Positions 1 to 8,126 of a DNA stretch of 64,000 bases are shown one piece after another (positions within the stretch are counted from its first letter, which is position 1; every line of letters starts with the position of its first letter). The translations under genes were made by a program, and so were the position numbers. Where the stretch lies: NCBI RefSeq assembly GCF_001506165.1, contig NZ_CP011427.1, forward strand, positions 434,001 through 498,000. The letters run 5' to 3'. A model generated the notes under the pieces. That model was not told the DNA's origin and did no database searches. It saw nothing but the letters and a program-made list of their open reading frames with translations. Origin of the DNA: Pantoea vagans. GTDB lineage: Bacteria > Pseudomonadota > Gammaproteobacteria > Enterobacterales > Enterobacteriaceae.

Positions 1-75
1 GTCTACTACAGCCAGACGCTGGAGTTGGCGGATCGCGGTACGGCAGGGCAGTTGCAGGTGAATCCGGTTCCTTGA
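1..75 (+). CDS. 3' end of an unidentified protein (partial)
   Basis: The first 24 codons of the window stay open and end in TGA at 73-75, giving a C-terminal peptide that ends QVNPVP. The gene enters from outside the window, so neither domain nor length can be judged, and I do not recognise the family. A palindromic repeat follows the stop after 4 bases. The reading frame itself is inferred only from its being open up to the stop and from the following repeat, which usually lies outside genes. Confidence 0.45.
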   Translation, partial: VYYSQTLELADRGTAGQLQVNPVP

Positions 76-79
76 TTTA

Positions 80-207
80 CCCTCACCCTAACCCTCTCCC
101 ACAAGTGGGAGAGGGGATCGTTAGTGCGGTATTTGGATAGGTATGAGAACTTCAAATCGCAGCGGAGTGCTCCCTCGCCCGCTTGCGGGAGAGGGCTGGG
201 GTGAGGG
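80..207. repeat. Paired intergenic palindromic repeat, family A (CCCTCTCCC/GGGAGAGGG)
   Basis: Two copies of a GC-rich palindromic unit lie head to head. The left copy (80-116) runs CCTCACCCTAACCCTCTCCC then a hairpin, and the right copy (171-207) ends GGGAGAGGGCTGGGGTGAGG. The outer arms are complementary, so the whole 128 bp could form a long stem as well as two short ones. The same unit recurs at 17302-17338 and 47532-47645, always between genes. This is the layout of a REP/BIME-like element. Confidence 0.75.
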
Positions 208-224
208 AAGACGTCCGCATAATC

Positions 225-1052
225 CTACCCGTTAAACTTCTCCGGATCCGGCCCCAAACGATTGCCGCTATCCAGCTTGGTAATCTCGCTGATCTCCGTT
301 TTTTCCAACCTGAAATCAAACACCTGGAAGTTTTCGCGAATGCGTTCTGGCGTAACGGATTTAGGGATCACTACCAGTCCGCTATCCAGATGCCAGCGAA
401 TCACGATCTGCGCCGGGGTCTTGCCATACTTTTTGGCTAAATCGCGGATGATCTCCTGATCGAACACGCCTTTACCGCCTTGCGCCAACGGACTCCAGGA
501 TTCTGTCTGAATGTGATGCATTGCATCCCAGGCATGCAGGGTGCGCTGTTGCAGCATCGGGTGTAGCTCAATCTGATTCACCACCGGTGAAACCCCGGTC
601 TCATCGATCAAACGCTTGAGGTGGGCTTCGTGGAAATTACAGACACCAATACTTTTGGTTAAGCCCTGTTTTTGCAGCTCAATTAAGCCTTTCCAGGCTT
701 CAACATAGTGATCTTTCTCTGGGCACGGCCAGTGCATCAGGTAGAGGTCGACGCTCTCCAGCTGCAATTTCTTTAGGCTGGTTTCCATCGCCGCCTGCCA
801 GTTTTGCTGGTCGTCATTCCACAACTTGGTGGTAATGAAAATATCTTCACGCGCCACGTCGGTATCCTGCAGCGCCTGCCCGACTGCTTCCTCGTTTTTG
901 TAAATAGCGGCGGTATCGATGGAGCGATAACCCACTTTTAACGCTTCCACAATCGCATTGCGGGCATCCTCAATGCTAGCCTGCCATACGCCGAGTCCAA
1001 GCTGAGGCATCATATTGCCGTCGTGCAGTTTAATAATGGGTTGCTCTGCCAT
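225..1052 (-). CDS. dkgA: Aldo/keto reductase, 2,5-diketo-D-gluconate reductase A
   Basis: This 275-aa protein is a cytosolic NADPH-dependent aldo/keto reductase. It matches E. coli DkgA nearly end to end by recall, with LGLGVWQAS at about 19 and IPKSVTPERIRENF near the C terminus. The AKR catalytic tetrad is visible as D46, Y51, K76 and H107 (MHWP). The family reduces 2,5-diketo-D-gluconate to 2-keto-L-gulonate and detoxifies methylglyoxal and other small aldehydes. It is divergent from the yqhC-type regulator that controls yqhD-dkgA in E. coli. Here no yqhD alcohol dehydrogenase lies between them. The stop is 18 bp from the family A repeat. Confidence 0.93.
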   Translation of the reverse strand: MAEQPIIKLHDGNMMPQLGLGVWQASIEDARNAIVEALKVGYRSIDTAAIYKNEEAVGQALQDTDVAREDIFITTKLWNDDQQNWQAAMETSLKKLQLESVDLYLMHWPCPEKDHYVEAWKGLIELQKQGLTKSIGVCNFHEAHLKRLIDETGVSPVVNQIELHPMLQQRTLHAWDAMHHIQTESWSPLAQGGKGVFDQEIIRDLAKKYGKTPAQIVIRWHLDSGLVVIPKSVTPERIRENFQVFDFRLEKTEISEITKLDSGNRLGPDPEKFNG

Positions 1053-1097
1053 AGTTGCTCCTTATCTGTCGCAGTGACTTACCGTTAAAAGCGCTGT

Positions 1098-1124
1098 GGT
1101 TAAGTCTAGTCAACAAACTTAACC
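1098..1124. promoter_or_regulatory. Inverted repeat between dkgA and yqhC, candidate operator
   Basis: GGTTAAGT (1098-1105) and ACTTAACC (1117-1124) form perfect 8-bp arms around an 11-bp spacer. They lie 46 bp upstream of the dkgA start and 135 bp upstream of yqhC. The position suits an operator in the divergent control region. AraC-family proteins usually bind direct rather than inverted repeats, so assignment to YqhC is only a guess. Confidence 0.4.
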
Positions 1125-1258
1125 GAGGAGATCATTGTGGCAATCAAACCGCCGTTTTGCCCTGGTCATTTCTGCCAGAATCTTGCCTGATTCTCCAGAG
1201 TTGTGGAGCTTTAAGCAGCATTGCGGCACACTGGATTTTTGCTGCCAGAGAGAAAACC

Positions 1259-2167
1259 ATGCCGAATGATGCCCTTTGCCGCCAGCTGGCGCAGCGAGTG
1301 ATTGCGTTAATGAATGATGCCCGGCAACCATTGTGCGCGGTTGATAACGTCAAGCTGATCTATGCCTGTGAAACGCTGCCGCGCACGCCGATGATGTACC
1401 AACCCGGCATTGTGATTCTGTTCCAGGGACGTAAAACCGGCTATCTCGGCAGCACGGTGTTCCACTACGATGCCACCAAATATCTGATGCTGACCGTACC
1501 GTTGCCGGTGGAGTGTGAAACCGAAGCAACGTTAGAAGAGCCGCTGGCGGGCATGTGTCTGAGCGTGGATACGGCCAGTCTGCAGGATCTGCTGATGGAT
1601 ATTGGCGATGATGAGCAGTTTCAGCCGCAGCTGCATACCTCGGGCATCCATTCGGCTTTTATGAGCGAGGAGATGCTCTGTGCAGCCGAACGCTTGTTGG
1701 ATGTGATGAACAAACCGCGTGATGCGCGTGTGTTGGGTCCGCAGCTGGTGCGTGAGATTATTTACTATGTGCTAACCGGGCCGATTGGCGGCGCACTGCT
1801 GTCGCTGGTGAATCGTCAGACACAATTCAGTCAGATTGCGCGCGCGTTGCGCCGCATCGAAAACCATTTCTCAGAAAGCCTGAGCGTAGAGATGCTGGCG
1901 GCGGAAGTGAACATGAGCGTGTCGGCATTTCATCACAACTTTAAAGCGGTAACGCAAACCTCGCCGCTGCAATACCTGAAGCGCTATCGCCTGCATCAGG
2001 CGCGATTAATGATGTTGCAGGATGGGATGAAAGCCAGTGCGGCAGCGGTGCGCGTAGGTTACGAGAGCCCTTCGCAGTTTTCGCGGGAGTTTAAACGCTA
2101 TTTCGGCGTAACGCCGGGAGAAGAGGCCAGCCGCGTGCGTCTCACGTTACCGTTTGACGCTGCGTGA
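1259..2167 (+). CDS. yqhC: AraC-family transcriptional regulator, YqhC type
   Basis: The 302-aa protein has an N-terminal AraC_N (PF06719-type) domain over roughly residues 15-170 ([19 protein letters not shown]) and a C-terminal double HTH at about 200-295, with the family-typical [18 protein letters not shown] and [19 protein letters not shown]. It resembles E. coli YqhC, the aldehyde-responsive activator of yqhD-dkgA. The start chosen is ATG 1259, after AGAGAGAAAACC; an upstream in-frame start at 1055 would add 68 residues unlike the family. It is divergent from dkgA, which fits a conserved regulatory pairing. Confidence 0.88.
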   Translation: MPNDALCRQLAQRVIALMNDARQPLCAVDNVKLIYACETLPRTPMMYQPGIVILFQGRKTGYLGSTVFHYDATKYLMLTVPLPVECETEATLEEPLAGMCLSVDTASLQDLLMDIGDDEQFQPQLHTSGIHSAFMSEEMLCAAERLLDVMNKPRDARVLGPQLVREIIYYVLTGPIGGALLSLVNRQTQFSQIARALRRIENHFSESLSVEMLAAEVNMSVSAFHHNFKAVTQTSPLQYLKRYRLHQARLMMLQDGMKASAAAVRVGYESPSQFSREFKRYFGVTPGEEASRVRLTLPFDAA

Positions 2168-2171
2168 ATGA

Positions 2172-2232
2172 CAGGTGCGCAAAAATGCGCACCCTACAAA
2201 ACCTTATTTGGTCGCCATTGATGGCGACCAAA
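2172..2232. repeat. Intergenic palindromic repeat pair, family C (GGTGCGC / GGTCGCCAT)
   Basis: Two short palindromes lie side by side. The first is GGTGCGC-N-GCGCACC with a CCTAC tail at about 2174-2197, the second is GGTCGCCATTGATGGCGACC at 2210-2229. The same pair, in either order, recurs at 24289-24360, 34603-34660 (split by an IS) and 44041-44098. It sits between the convergent ends of yqhC and yghB, so it could also act as a bidirectional terminator. Confidence 0.75.
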
Positions 2233-2249
2233 TACATGACAGCGTTTAT

Positions 2250-2909
2250 TTACGCTTTCTGGCGGCGCTTTTTCCAAATCACCACAATGCTGCCAGCCAG
2301 CCCGACACACAGCAGCACCATCGGTAGCACCATCAGCACGGCCATCACCTGGTCTTCATGGCGCTTGATAAACGGCACCTGACTGATGCCATAACCCATG
2401 GCCACCACAATGCCGACCCACAATGCGCCACTCAGCCAGTTGAACAGCTGGAAGCGACCGTTCTGTAAGCCAGAGATGCCCGCCATGGTAGGCAGCAAAG
2501 TGCGTACAAACGCCAGGAAACGACCGACCAGCAGCGCCATCAACCCATGACGGTTAAACAGGTTCCACGCCCGCTGGTGGTATTGCGCGGGGAGGTGCAT
2601 TAACCAGCTTTTCACCAACCGGGTATTCCCGAGCCAGCGGCCTTGCAGATAACTCAGCCAGCAGCCGAGGCTGGCGGCGGTGGTCAGAATCACCATAGTC
2701 GGCACGAAATCCATCACGCCTTTGGCAATCATGGCACCCGCGAGCAGCAGCAGGCTGTCGCCCGGCAAGAAAGAGGCCGGCAACAAACCGTTTTCCAGAA
2801 ACAGCGTCAAAAACATCACGCCGTAGACAACCCACACGACATCCGGATTGGCCAGCGCGGCAAAATCCTGATGCCAGAGCGCGTGGACAATCTCATGTAA
2901 AACACCCAT
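2250..2909 (-). CDS. yghB: DedA-family inner membrane protein YghB
   Basis: This 219-aa polytopic membrane protein matches E. coli YghB closely by recall. It has the DedA signature [20 protein letters not shown] near residues 39-58, [16 protein letters not shown] near 130-145, and several hydrophobic segments including a C-terminal one before the basic tail KKRRQKA. DedA proteins are membrane transporters needed for envelope homeostasis, with proposed roles in lipid-carrier flipping and proton-motive-force maintenance; YghB overlaps with YqjA in E. coli. It lies downstream of metC on the same strand, as in E. coli. Confidence 0.92.
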   Translation of the reverse strand: MGVLHEIVHALWHQDFAALANPDVVWVVYGVMFLTLFLENGLLPASFLPGDSLLLLAGAMIAKGVMDFVPTMVILTTAASLGCWLSYLQGRWLGNTRLVKSWLMHLPAQYHQRAWNLFNRHGLMALLVGRFLAFVRTLLPTMAGISGLQNGRFQLFNWLSGALWVGIVVAMGYGISQVPFIKRHEDQVMAVLMVLPMVLLCVGLAGSIVVIWKKRRQKA

Positions 2910-2946
2910 CTGCTATCCCATCGAGTCACAAGGATTCTATTTTAAC

Positions 2947-2992
2947 GTTCTGTGGCATCGTATTCGTTGATCTCACCAATGCCACACAGAAC
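2947..2992. terminator. Imperfect inverted repeat after metC
   Basis: GTTCTGTGGCAT (2947-2958) pairs with ATGCCACACAGAAC (2979-2992) with a 2-base bulge. It lies between the metC stop and the yghB start, both on the minus strand. There is no strong U-run after the stem, so it may be an attenuator or processing site rather than a full terminator. Confidence 0.35.
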
Positions 2993-3014
2993 GGTTTAGG
3001 TTTTGTTTATCTTT

Positions 3015-4205
3015 TTACGGCTTTAAACGGGCAAAGCCGGCTTTCAGGTCATCTAACAGGTCATCGACATGCTCAAGACCAATGTGCAACCGCACCAGCG
3101 TTCCGGTGAAGTCCACGCCACCTGCTGGGCGAATCTCTGCCAGTTCTTCCGGCTGGTTGGCCAGAATCAATGATTCATAACCGCCCCAGGAATAGGCCAT
3201 GCTGAAGTGGTGGAAGTGATCGAGGTAATTCGCCAACTGCTCGCGGCTCAGCTTTTCATGCAGGATAAAAGAGAAGAGTCCGCTGCTGCCGTTGAAATCA
3301 CGCTGCCAGAACTCATGCCCCTTGCATTGCGCTAACGCGGGGTGATTCACGCGCGCCACTTCCGGCTGTGCAGCCAGCCATTCTGCCACCTGCAAACCGC
3401 TCTCTTCATGCTGGCGCAGGCGTGTACCCAGCGTGCGCAACCCGCGGCTGGCCATGTAGGCGGTATCGGCATCTACCATCTGGCCCATCAGGTACGAATT
3501 CTCACGCAGCTGCGGCCAGCAACGTTCATTTGCAACGGCAGTACCGATCATCGCATCGCTGTGGCCAATAATGTATTTGGTGCCCGCCTGGATAGAGATA
3601 TCGATGCCATGCTCCAAGGCGTTAAACAAGACGCCCGCCGCCCAGGTATTATCGATCATGATGATCGCGTCTGGCGCTTTAGCTCGCACCGCCGCCACGA
3701 TGGCCGGGATATCCTGCACTTCCATGGTGATGGACGCGGGCGACTCAAGGAACACCACGCGCGTATTCGGCTGGACTAATTCACCGATTTCGCTGCCAAT
3801 GCAGTGATCAAAATAGGTGGTGGAGACGTTCAGCTTACTGAGGATTTTTGAGCAGAAATCCTGCGTGGGTTCATACACCGCGCCGCTGACCAGAATGTGA
3901 TCGCCTGCTTCAACAAAAGAAAGAATCGCGTTCGACACCGCCGCTGCACCGCAAGGATAAAGCGCACAGCCTGCGCCGCCCTCCAGTTCCGTCATGGCGT
4001 CCTGGAACGAGAAGTGGGTGAGCGTGCCGCGACGGCCATAAAAAAGCTCACCGGATGCACGACCTGCGGTCGCACGTTTTTTGTCAGCAACGGTGTCAAA
4101 AACCAGTGACGAGGCGCGTTGAATCACGCTGTTAACTGAGCCCTGAGTGTAACGTTTGCTGCGTCCCGCGCTAACCAGCGTGGTATCAATTTTATTCGTT
4201 GCCAT
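3015..4205 (-). CDS. metC: Cystathionine beta-lyase
   Basis: The 396-aa PLP enzyme converts cystathionine to homocysteine, pyruvate and ammonia in methionine biosynthesis (cytosol). It is a Cys/Met-metabolism PLP family member. The PLP lysine is K210 in [13 protein letters not shown], at the same number as E. coli MetC, and the YGRRGT substrate-binding segment is at about 56-61. The start chosen is the ATG at 4205, which follows AGGAAAG at good spacing and gives the E. coli-like start [11 protein letters not shown]. An ATG six codons upstream is possible. It is divergent from exbB, the same order as in E. coli. Confidence 0.93.
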   Translation of the reverse strand: MATNKIDTTLVSAGRSKRYTQGSVNSVIQRASSLVFDTVADKKRATAGRASGELFYGRRGTLTHFSFQDAMTELEGGAGCALYPCGAAAVSNAILSFVEAGDHILVSGAVYEPTQDFCSKILSKLNVSTTYFDHCIGSEIGELVQPNTRVVFLESPASITMEVQDIPAIVAAVRAKAPDAIIMIDNTWAAGVLFNALEHGIDISIQAGTKYIIGHSDAMIGTAVANERCWPQLRENSYLMGQMVDADTAYMASRGLRTLGTRLRQHEESGLQVAEWLAAQPEVARVNHPALAQCKGHEFWQRDFNGSSGLFSFILHEKLSREQLANYLDHFHHFSMAYSWGGYESLILANQPEELAEIRPAGGVDFTGTLVRLHIGLEHVDDLLDDLKAGFARLKP

Positions 4206-4353
4206 CACTGCCTTTCCTGACACTTACCGCAAAACATCCACGTTACCACGAAATGTCGCACTGGGTTGATCCAGATTACGGAATATCAGAGTGGTGCCAG
4301 TATTCTTTAAAACAATGGGCAAATTGTGGAATTACAAGGCACTTTTGGATTGT

Positions 4354-4402
4354 AAATAGTAATGAGAACTACTATCACTTCGGTCAATTTTTTTGCTATG
4401 AT
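4354..4402 (+). promoter_or_regulatory. Fur-box-like site and -10 element upstream of exbB
   Basis: AAATAGTAATGAGAACTACTAT at 4354-4375 is an AT-rich dyad (ATAGTA ... TACTAT) similar to the Fur operator built from GATAAT hexamers. A TATGAT -10-like hexamer follows at 4397-4402, about 46 bp before the exbB start. Iron repression of exbBD by Fur is established in E. coli. The match to the consensus is partial. Confidence 0.5.
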
Positions 4403-4447
4403 CCGCGCTTCAATCGTGAACTGTGCAACAGAAGTTGGAGACGCAGC

Positions 4448-5194
4448 GTGGTAGCCAGTGATTTGATGCAAACGGACCTCTCCGTTTGGGGCATGTATCA
4501 GCATGCCGATATCGTGGTAAAAATTGTGATGATTGGCCTGTTACTGGCCTCAGTTGTCACCTGGGCGATTTTCTTCGGCAAGTTTGCTGAGCTGAGCGGG
4601 GCGAAACGTCGCCTGAAACGCGAACAGCAGGCACTGGGCGAAGCACGATCGCTTGATGATGCTTACCGCGCCGCCGAAAGCTTCAAAAGCAATAGCCACA
4701 GTGCTGTGCTGCTGAATGATGCACAAAACGAGCTGGAACTCTCAGCGGGTGCCGACGATCTTGATGGTATCAAGGAGCGCACCAGCTTCCGCCTTGACCG
4801 TCGCGTTGCGGCATTCAGCCGTCATGCCGGTCGTGGTAATGGCTTCATTGCCACTATCGGTTCTGTTGCGCCATTTATCGGTCTGTTTGGTACCGTGTGG
4901 GGCATCATGAACAGCTTTATCGGTATCGCTAAAACGCAGACGACGAACCTCGCCGTTGTGGCGCCGGGCATCGCAGAAGCGCTGCTGGCCACCGCCATTG
5001 GTCTGGTTGCTGCTATCCCTGCGGTGGTGATTTACAACGTTTTCGCCCGCATGATTGCCAGCTACAAAGCCTCATTGGGTGATGTGGCCGCTCAGGTGAT
5101 GCTGCTGCAAAGCCGCGATCTGGACCTCGGTAACGTGGATACCGCGAAAGAAGCGACCCGTCCAGCGGCGGCACAGAAACTGCGCGTAGGATAA
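4448..5194 (+). CDS. exbB: TonB energy-transduction proton channel subunit ExbB
   Basis: The 248-aa inner-membrane protein forms the ExbB pentamer of the TonB-ExbB-ExbD complex, which uses the proton-motive force to drive outer-membrane uptake of siderophores and cobalamin. One TM segment lies near residues 22-44, then a long cytoplasmic loop, then two more TM segments in the conserved block GLFGTVWGIMNSFIGIA ... IAEALLATAIGLVAAIPAVV (about 140-200). The start chosen is GTG 4448 after TTGGAG; ATG 4466 is the alternative. A longer reading back to 4199 overlaps the metC start and is not family-like. It is 5 bp from exbD. Confidence 0.93.
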   Translation: MVASDLMQTDLSVWGMYQHADIVVKIVMIGLLLASVVTWAIFFGKFAELSGAKRRLKREQQALGEARSLDDAYRAAESFKSNSHSAVLLNDAQNELELSAGADDLDGIKERTSFRLDRRVAAFSRHAGRGNGFIATIGSVAPFIGLFGTVWGIMNSFIGIAKTQTTNLAVVAPGIAEALLATAIGLVAAIPAVVIYNVFARMIASYKASLGDVAAQVMLLQSRDLDLGNVDTAKEATRPAAAQKLRVG

Positions 5195-5199
5195 GTATT

Positions 5200-5622
5200 A
5201 TGGCGATGCGTTTAAACGATGACTCGGTAGGCGACGGCGAAATGCATGAAATCAACGTGACGCCGTTTATCGACGTTATGTTGGTTCTGCTGATCATCTT
5301 TATGGTCGCCGCGCCATTAGCCACGGTGGATGTGCGCGTTAACCTGCCTGCTTCCACCAGCGCACCGCAACCGCGTCCGGAAAAACCGGTCTATCTGTCG
5401 ATCAAAGAAGATAAGCAGATTTACATCGGTAATGATGCGGTCACCAAAGAAACCCTGGTGAATGCGCTGACGGCACAAACCGAAGGCAACAAAGAGACCA
5501 CCATCTTCTTCCAGGCTGATAAGTCAGTGGATTACGAAACGCTGATGAGCGTGATGGATCAACTGCGAGAAGCGGGTTATCTGAAGATTGGATTGATGGG
5601 TATGGAGACCGTGAAGAAATAA
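5200..5622 (+). CDS. exbD: TonB energy-transduction protein ExbD
   Basis: The 140-aa partner of ExbB has a single N-terminal TM helix (about 23-43) and a periplasmic domain. The functional transmembrane aspartate is D25 in INVTPFIDVMLVL, the residue required for proton use in E. coli ExbD. It starts 5 bp after exbB and is surely co-transcribed. A strong terminator follows. Confidence 0.95.
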   Translation: MAMRLNDDSVGDGEMHEINVTPFIDVMLVLLIIFMVAAPLATVDVRVNLPASTSAPQPRPEKPVYLSIKEDKQIYIGNDAVTKETLVNALTAQTEGNKETTIFFQADKSVDYETLMSVMDQLREAGYLKIGLMGMETVKK

Positions 5623-5644
5623 TTCACCGCTCTCACCACCCTAA

Positions 5645-5675
5645 GGGCCGCTATTTACAGCGGCCCTTTTTATTT
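5645..5675 (+). terminator. Rho-independent terminator of exbBD
   Basis: A perfect 8-bp stem GGGCCGCT / AGCGGCCC (5645-5652 and 5659-5666) with a 6-base loop is followed by TTTTTATTT. It lies 23 bp after the exbD stop. Confidence 0.9.
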
Positions 5676-5733
5676 GCCTCGCTATAGCAATGTTAATTTC
5701 TTGTTACTTTTGGTCTCACTTTTGTAAACTGCA

Positions 5734-5755
5734 ATGGTGAAGCAGATCACATCTA
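5734..5755 (+). promoter_or_regulatory. CRP-like site upstream of the MFS carrier gene
   Basis: GGTGA (5736-5740), six bases, then TCACA (5747-5751) gives 9 of 10 matches to the TGTGA-N6-TCACA core. It lies about 60 bp upstream of the start codon at 5805. Catabolite control would fit a carbon-source carrier. There is no experimental support from the sequence alone. Confidence 0.45.
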
Positions 5756-5804
5756 TTCCTGGCGTATCCGGTTAAAACGGAAGAAAAACCCCAGGAAGAT
5801 CAAT

Positions 5805-7127
5805 ATGAGTGCGAGCCAGTCTTTACAAAAGCCATCGCAAGGCGGTGCCAAAACCATCTTTAGTGTCACCAGCGGTAATTTCCTTGAAATGTACGATTTC
5901 ATGGTATTTGGTTATTACGCAACGGCGATTGCCAAAACCTTTTTCCCCGGAGATGACCCTTTCGCCTCACTGATGCTCACTTTGATGACTTTCGGTGCAG
6001 GCTTCCTGATGCGCCCCCTCGGCGCGATTATTCTCGGTGCTTACATTGACCATCACGGTCGCCGCAAAGGGCTTTTATTGACGCTGGGGCTGATGGCGCT
6101 GGGTACGCTGACGATTGCCCTGGTGCCAGGTTATGCCACCCTGGGGGCCGCCGCGCCGATTCTGATTTTGCTGGGGCGTCTGCTGCAAGGCTTCTCCGCG
6201 GGTGTCGAGTTAGGCGGTGTGTCCGTTTATCTGGCCGAAGTCGCGCCAAAAGGGCGCAAGGGCTTTTATGTCAGCTGGCAGTCTGGCAGCCAGCAAGTGG
6301 CGGTGATCTTTGCTGCACTGCTGGGACTTGGCCTGAACCATCTGCTGGCGAAAGATGCGGTCACCGAGTGGGGCTGGCGTATTCCGTTTGTGGTCGGTTG
6401 TATGATTGTGCCGTTCCTGTTCTGGATCCGTCGCATGCTGGAAGAGACCGAGGCGTTTAGCCAGCGTAAGCATCACCCTTCGATGGGCCAGATTATGCGC
6501 TCGGTGGGGCAGAACTGGGCTCTGGTGCTGGCGGGGATGCTGATGGTGGTGACTACCACAGTGATGTTCTACATGATCACCGCGTTCACCCCGACCTTTG
6601 GCAAAACCGTGTTGATGATGAGTGATGAGCAGAGCTTTATGGTGACGCTGTTTGTTGGCATCTCCAACCTTATCTGGTTGCCGGTGATGGGGTCTCTCTC
6701 GGATCGGATTGGCCGTCGTCCCTTGCTAATCACCTTTACCATTCTGATGATCCTGACGACCTGGCCGGTACTGCACTGGTTAGTGGGTTCACCGAGTTTT
6801 GCGCATCTTGTGGAAGCCGAACTGTGGTTGTCTTTCCTGTATGCCAGCTATAACGGTGCGATGGTGGTGTATCTGGCTGAAATCATGCCAGCGGAAGTGC
6901 GTGCATCAGGTTTCTCGCTGGCTTACAGCCTGGCAACAGCCCTGTTTGGCGGTTTCACGCCAGCCGTTTCCAGTTATCTGATCCATGCCACCGGAGATAA
7001 AGCGATGCCCGGCGTCTGGCTGTCGTTTGCCGCGGTATGCGGATTGGTCGGTACGCTGTTGATTGGCCGTATGGTGAAACAGTATCAGGCACGCCACAGC
7101 GGTTCGCCGGTGAGTGCATCCTTGTAA
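5805..7127 (+). CDS. MFS citrate/tricarballylate-type proton symporter
   Basis: The 440-aa, 12-TM major facilitator belongs to the metabolite:H+ symporter group. It shows [17 protein letters not shown] at about 23-39, the loop 2-3 signature [11 protein letters not shown] near 79-89, [22 protein letters not shown] near 124-145, and DRIGRRP in the second half. This group includes the citrate carrier CitA and the tricarballylate carrier TcuC, and the N terminus and EVR motif fit them well. Exact substrate cannot be fixed from sequence. It stands alone, with a terminator on each side and a CRP-like site upstream, so it appears to be a monocistronic uptake gene. Confidence 0.8.
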   Translation: MSASQSLQKPSQGGAKTIFSVTSGNFLEMYDFMVFGYYATAIAKTFFPGDDPFASLMLTLMTFGAGFLMRPLGAIILGAYIDHHGRRKGLLLTLGLMALGTLTIALVPGYATLGAAAPILILLGRLLQGFSAGVELGGVSVYLAEVAPKGRKGFYVSWQSGSQQVAVIFAALLGLGLNHLLAKDAVTEWGWRIPFVVGCMIVPFLFWIRRMLEETEAFSQRKHHPSMGQIMRSVGQNWALVLAGMLMVVTTTVMFYMITAFTPTFGKTVLMMSDEQSFMVTLFVGISNLIWLPVMGSLSDRIGRRPLLITFTILMILTTWPVLHWLVGSPSFAHLVEAELWLSFLYASYNGAMVVYLAEIMPAEVRASGFSLAYSLATALFGGFTPAVSSYLIHATGDKAMPGVWLSFAAVCGLVGTLLIGRMVKQYQARHSGSPVSASL

Positions 7128-7133
7128 GATTTG

Positions 7134-7155
7134 GGCGGCCTTAGGGCCGCCTTTA
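7134..7155 (+). terminator. Terminator after the MFS gene
   Basis: The stem GGCGGCC (7134-7140), loop TTAG, GGCCGCC (7145-7151) is followed by TTTA. It lies 6 bp after the MFS stop, between convergent genes. On the other strand it has no U-run, so its action for the pilus operon is uncertain. Confidence 0.7.
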
Positions 7156-7160
7156 CCCCT

Positions 7161-8126
7161 CTAAAACGATAAATCCACCACCACACTATCGGTATAGCTG
7201 CCTGCGGCAGGCGTATTCTGCGTGGTCAGGATTTGTGCCGTGTAGGTAAAATTGCGCGTAATGAGATCGCTGTTCAGCGATGTAGCGCTTGCGCTACTCC
7301 AGCGATCGGTGCCCGTGGGTCCCCAGCGAGTCGTGGTGGTGGTTCCTTTATAGATGTCATAGGCCAGCCGGTTTGTGCCGCTCGCCATCTGGCGTGTCGT
7401 ACCGCTGTAATAACTGCCGTTGCTCAGTCCCACCGTGAAGGTACTGCCTTTAGAACACACCACGTTGATGGTTTGCTGCACGGTAGAGAAACTGCCGACC
7501 AGCGGCGCACTGCCAAAACTGACGTTGGGTGCGGTGATGGTGGTGCAGTCGTTCGTAAGGACCAGGTTAACCGCAAACGTCATGGCTGTGCCGGTACTGG
7601 TTTGCACGGTGCCAACGCATATCCCCGCTACGTTGAGGCCCGCACATACCGTGTAGCTGACGGTTATCGTCACCATCGTGGTGTAACTGCCCGCCGCCAC
7701 CACCTGTCCCGGTACGGTGCGGAAATAGAGTGGAATGTTGAAGTTCAGGCTGTTCCCCAAACCCAGCAGTAGCGAAGAACTCCAGGTATATTTCCCACCC
7801 TGCTGCAGTTCAGTGGCGCAGGCGCTGTCGATGCATATCTGAAACGGGATAGTATCGGTGCCGGTACTGTCGGTTTTCAACGCTGCGCGCGTGCCACTCA
7901 GATAGGTTGAGGTGGTAAAGGTGTAGGCCACATTATCGGTGCCCAGCAGCGACAAGGTGCCTGAACCACAGTTAACGTTGGTGATGGTTGAAGTGCTTTG
8001 CGCGGTTGAGCCGACGGCAAAGGTGGTAACAGAGCCAAAGGTCGCCGTCGGTGCCGATAAGCTACACAGCGCGTAGCTGGTACCCGGCAGAATAAACAGC
8101 GCCAGCAACAAAAGTAGCTTTCTCAT
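7161..8126 (-). CDS. Archaic (Csu-type) pilus tip adhesin, two spore-coat-U domains
   Basis: The 321-aa secreted protein has a signal peptide (1-19, cleaved before LCSLSAP) and two SCPU domains, about 20-165 and 178-321. Each starts with a Cys-containing strand and ends in the G-S/T-Y-T beta motif (AAGSYTTMVTITVSY; AAGSYTDSVVVDLSF). A two-domain SCPU protein as the last gene of the operon is the layout of CsuE, the finger-like tip adhesin of Csu pili in Acinetobacter, which binds hydrophobic plastics. Its ATG overlaps the usher stop by 4 bp. The role is inferred from position and domains. Thr/Ser-rich composition is normal for the family. Confidence 0.85.
   Translation of the reverse strand: MRKLLLLLALFILPGTSYALCSLSAPTATFGSVTTFAVGSTAQSTSTITNVNCGSGTLSLLGTDNVAYTFTTSTYLSGTRAALKTDSTGTDTIPFQICIDSACATELQQGGKYTWSSSLLLGLGNSLNFNIPLYFRTVPGQVVAAGSYTTMVTITVSYTVCAGLNVAGICVGTVQTSTGTAMTFAVNLVLTNDCTTITAPNVSFGSAPLVGSFSTVQQTINVVCSKGSTFTVGLSNGSYYSGTTRQMASGTNRLAYDIYKGTTTTTRWGPTGTDRWSSASATSLNSDLITRNFTYTAQILTTQNTPAAGSYTDSVVVDLSF

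Noticed and set aside
4199..4447. Longer exbB start giving 83 extra codons
   Set aside because: It would run through the Fur-like site and promoter and into the metC start; ExbB homologues start near 4448.
7233..7772. Plus-strand frame of 179 codons opposite the pilus tip gene
   Set aside because: The tip gene has signal peptide and SCPU motifs; the plus-strand frame has no domain and no Shine-Dalgarno.
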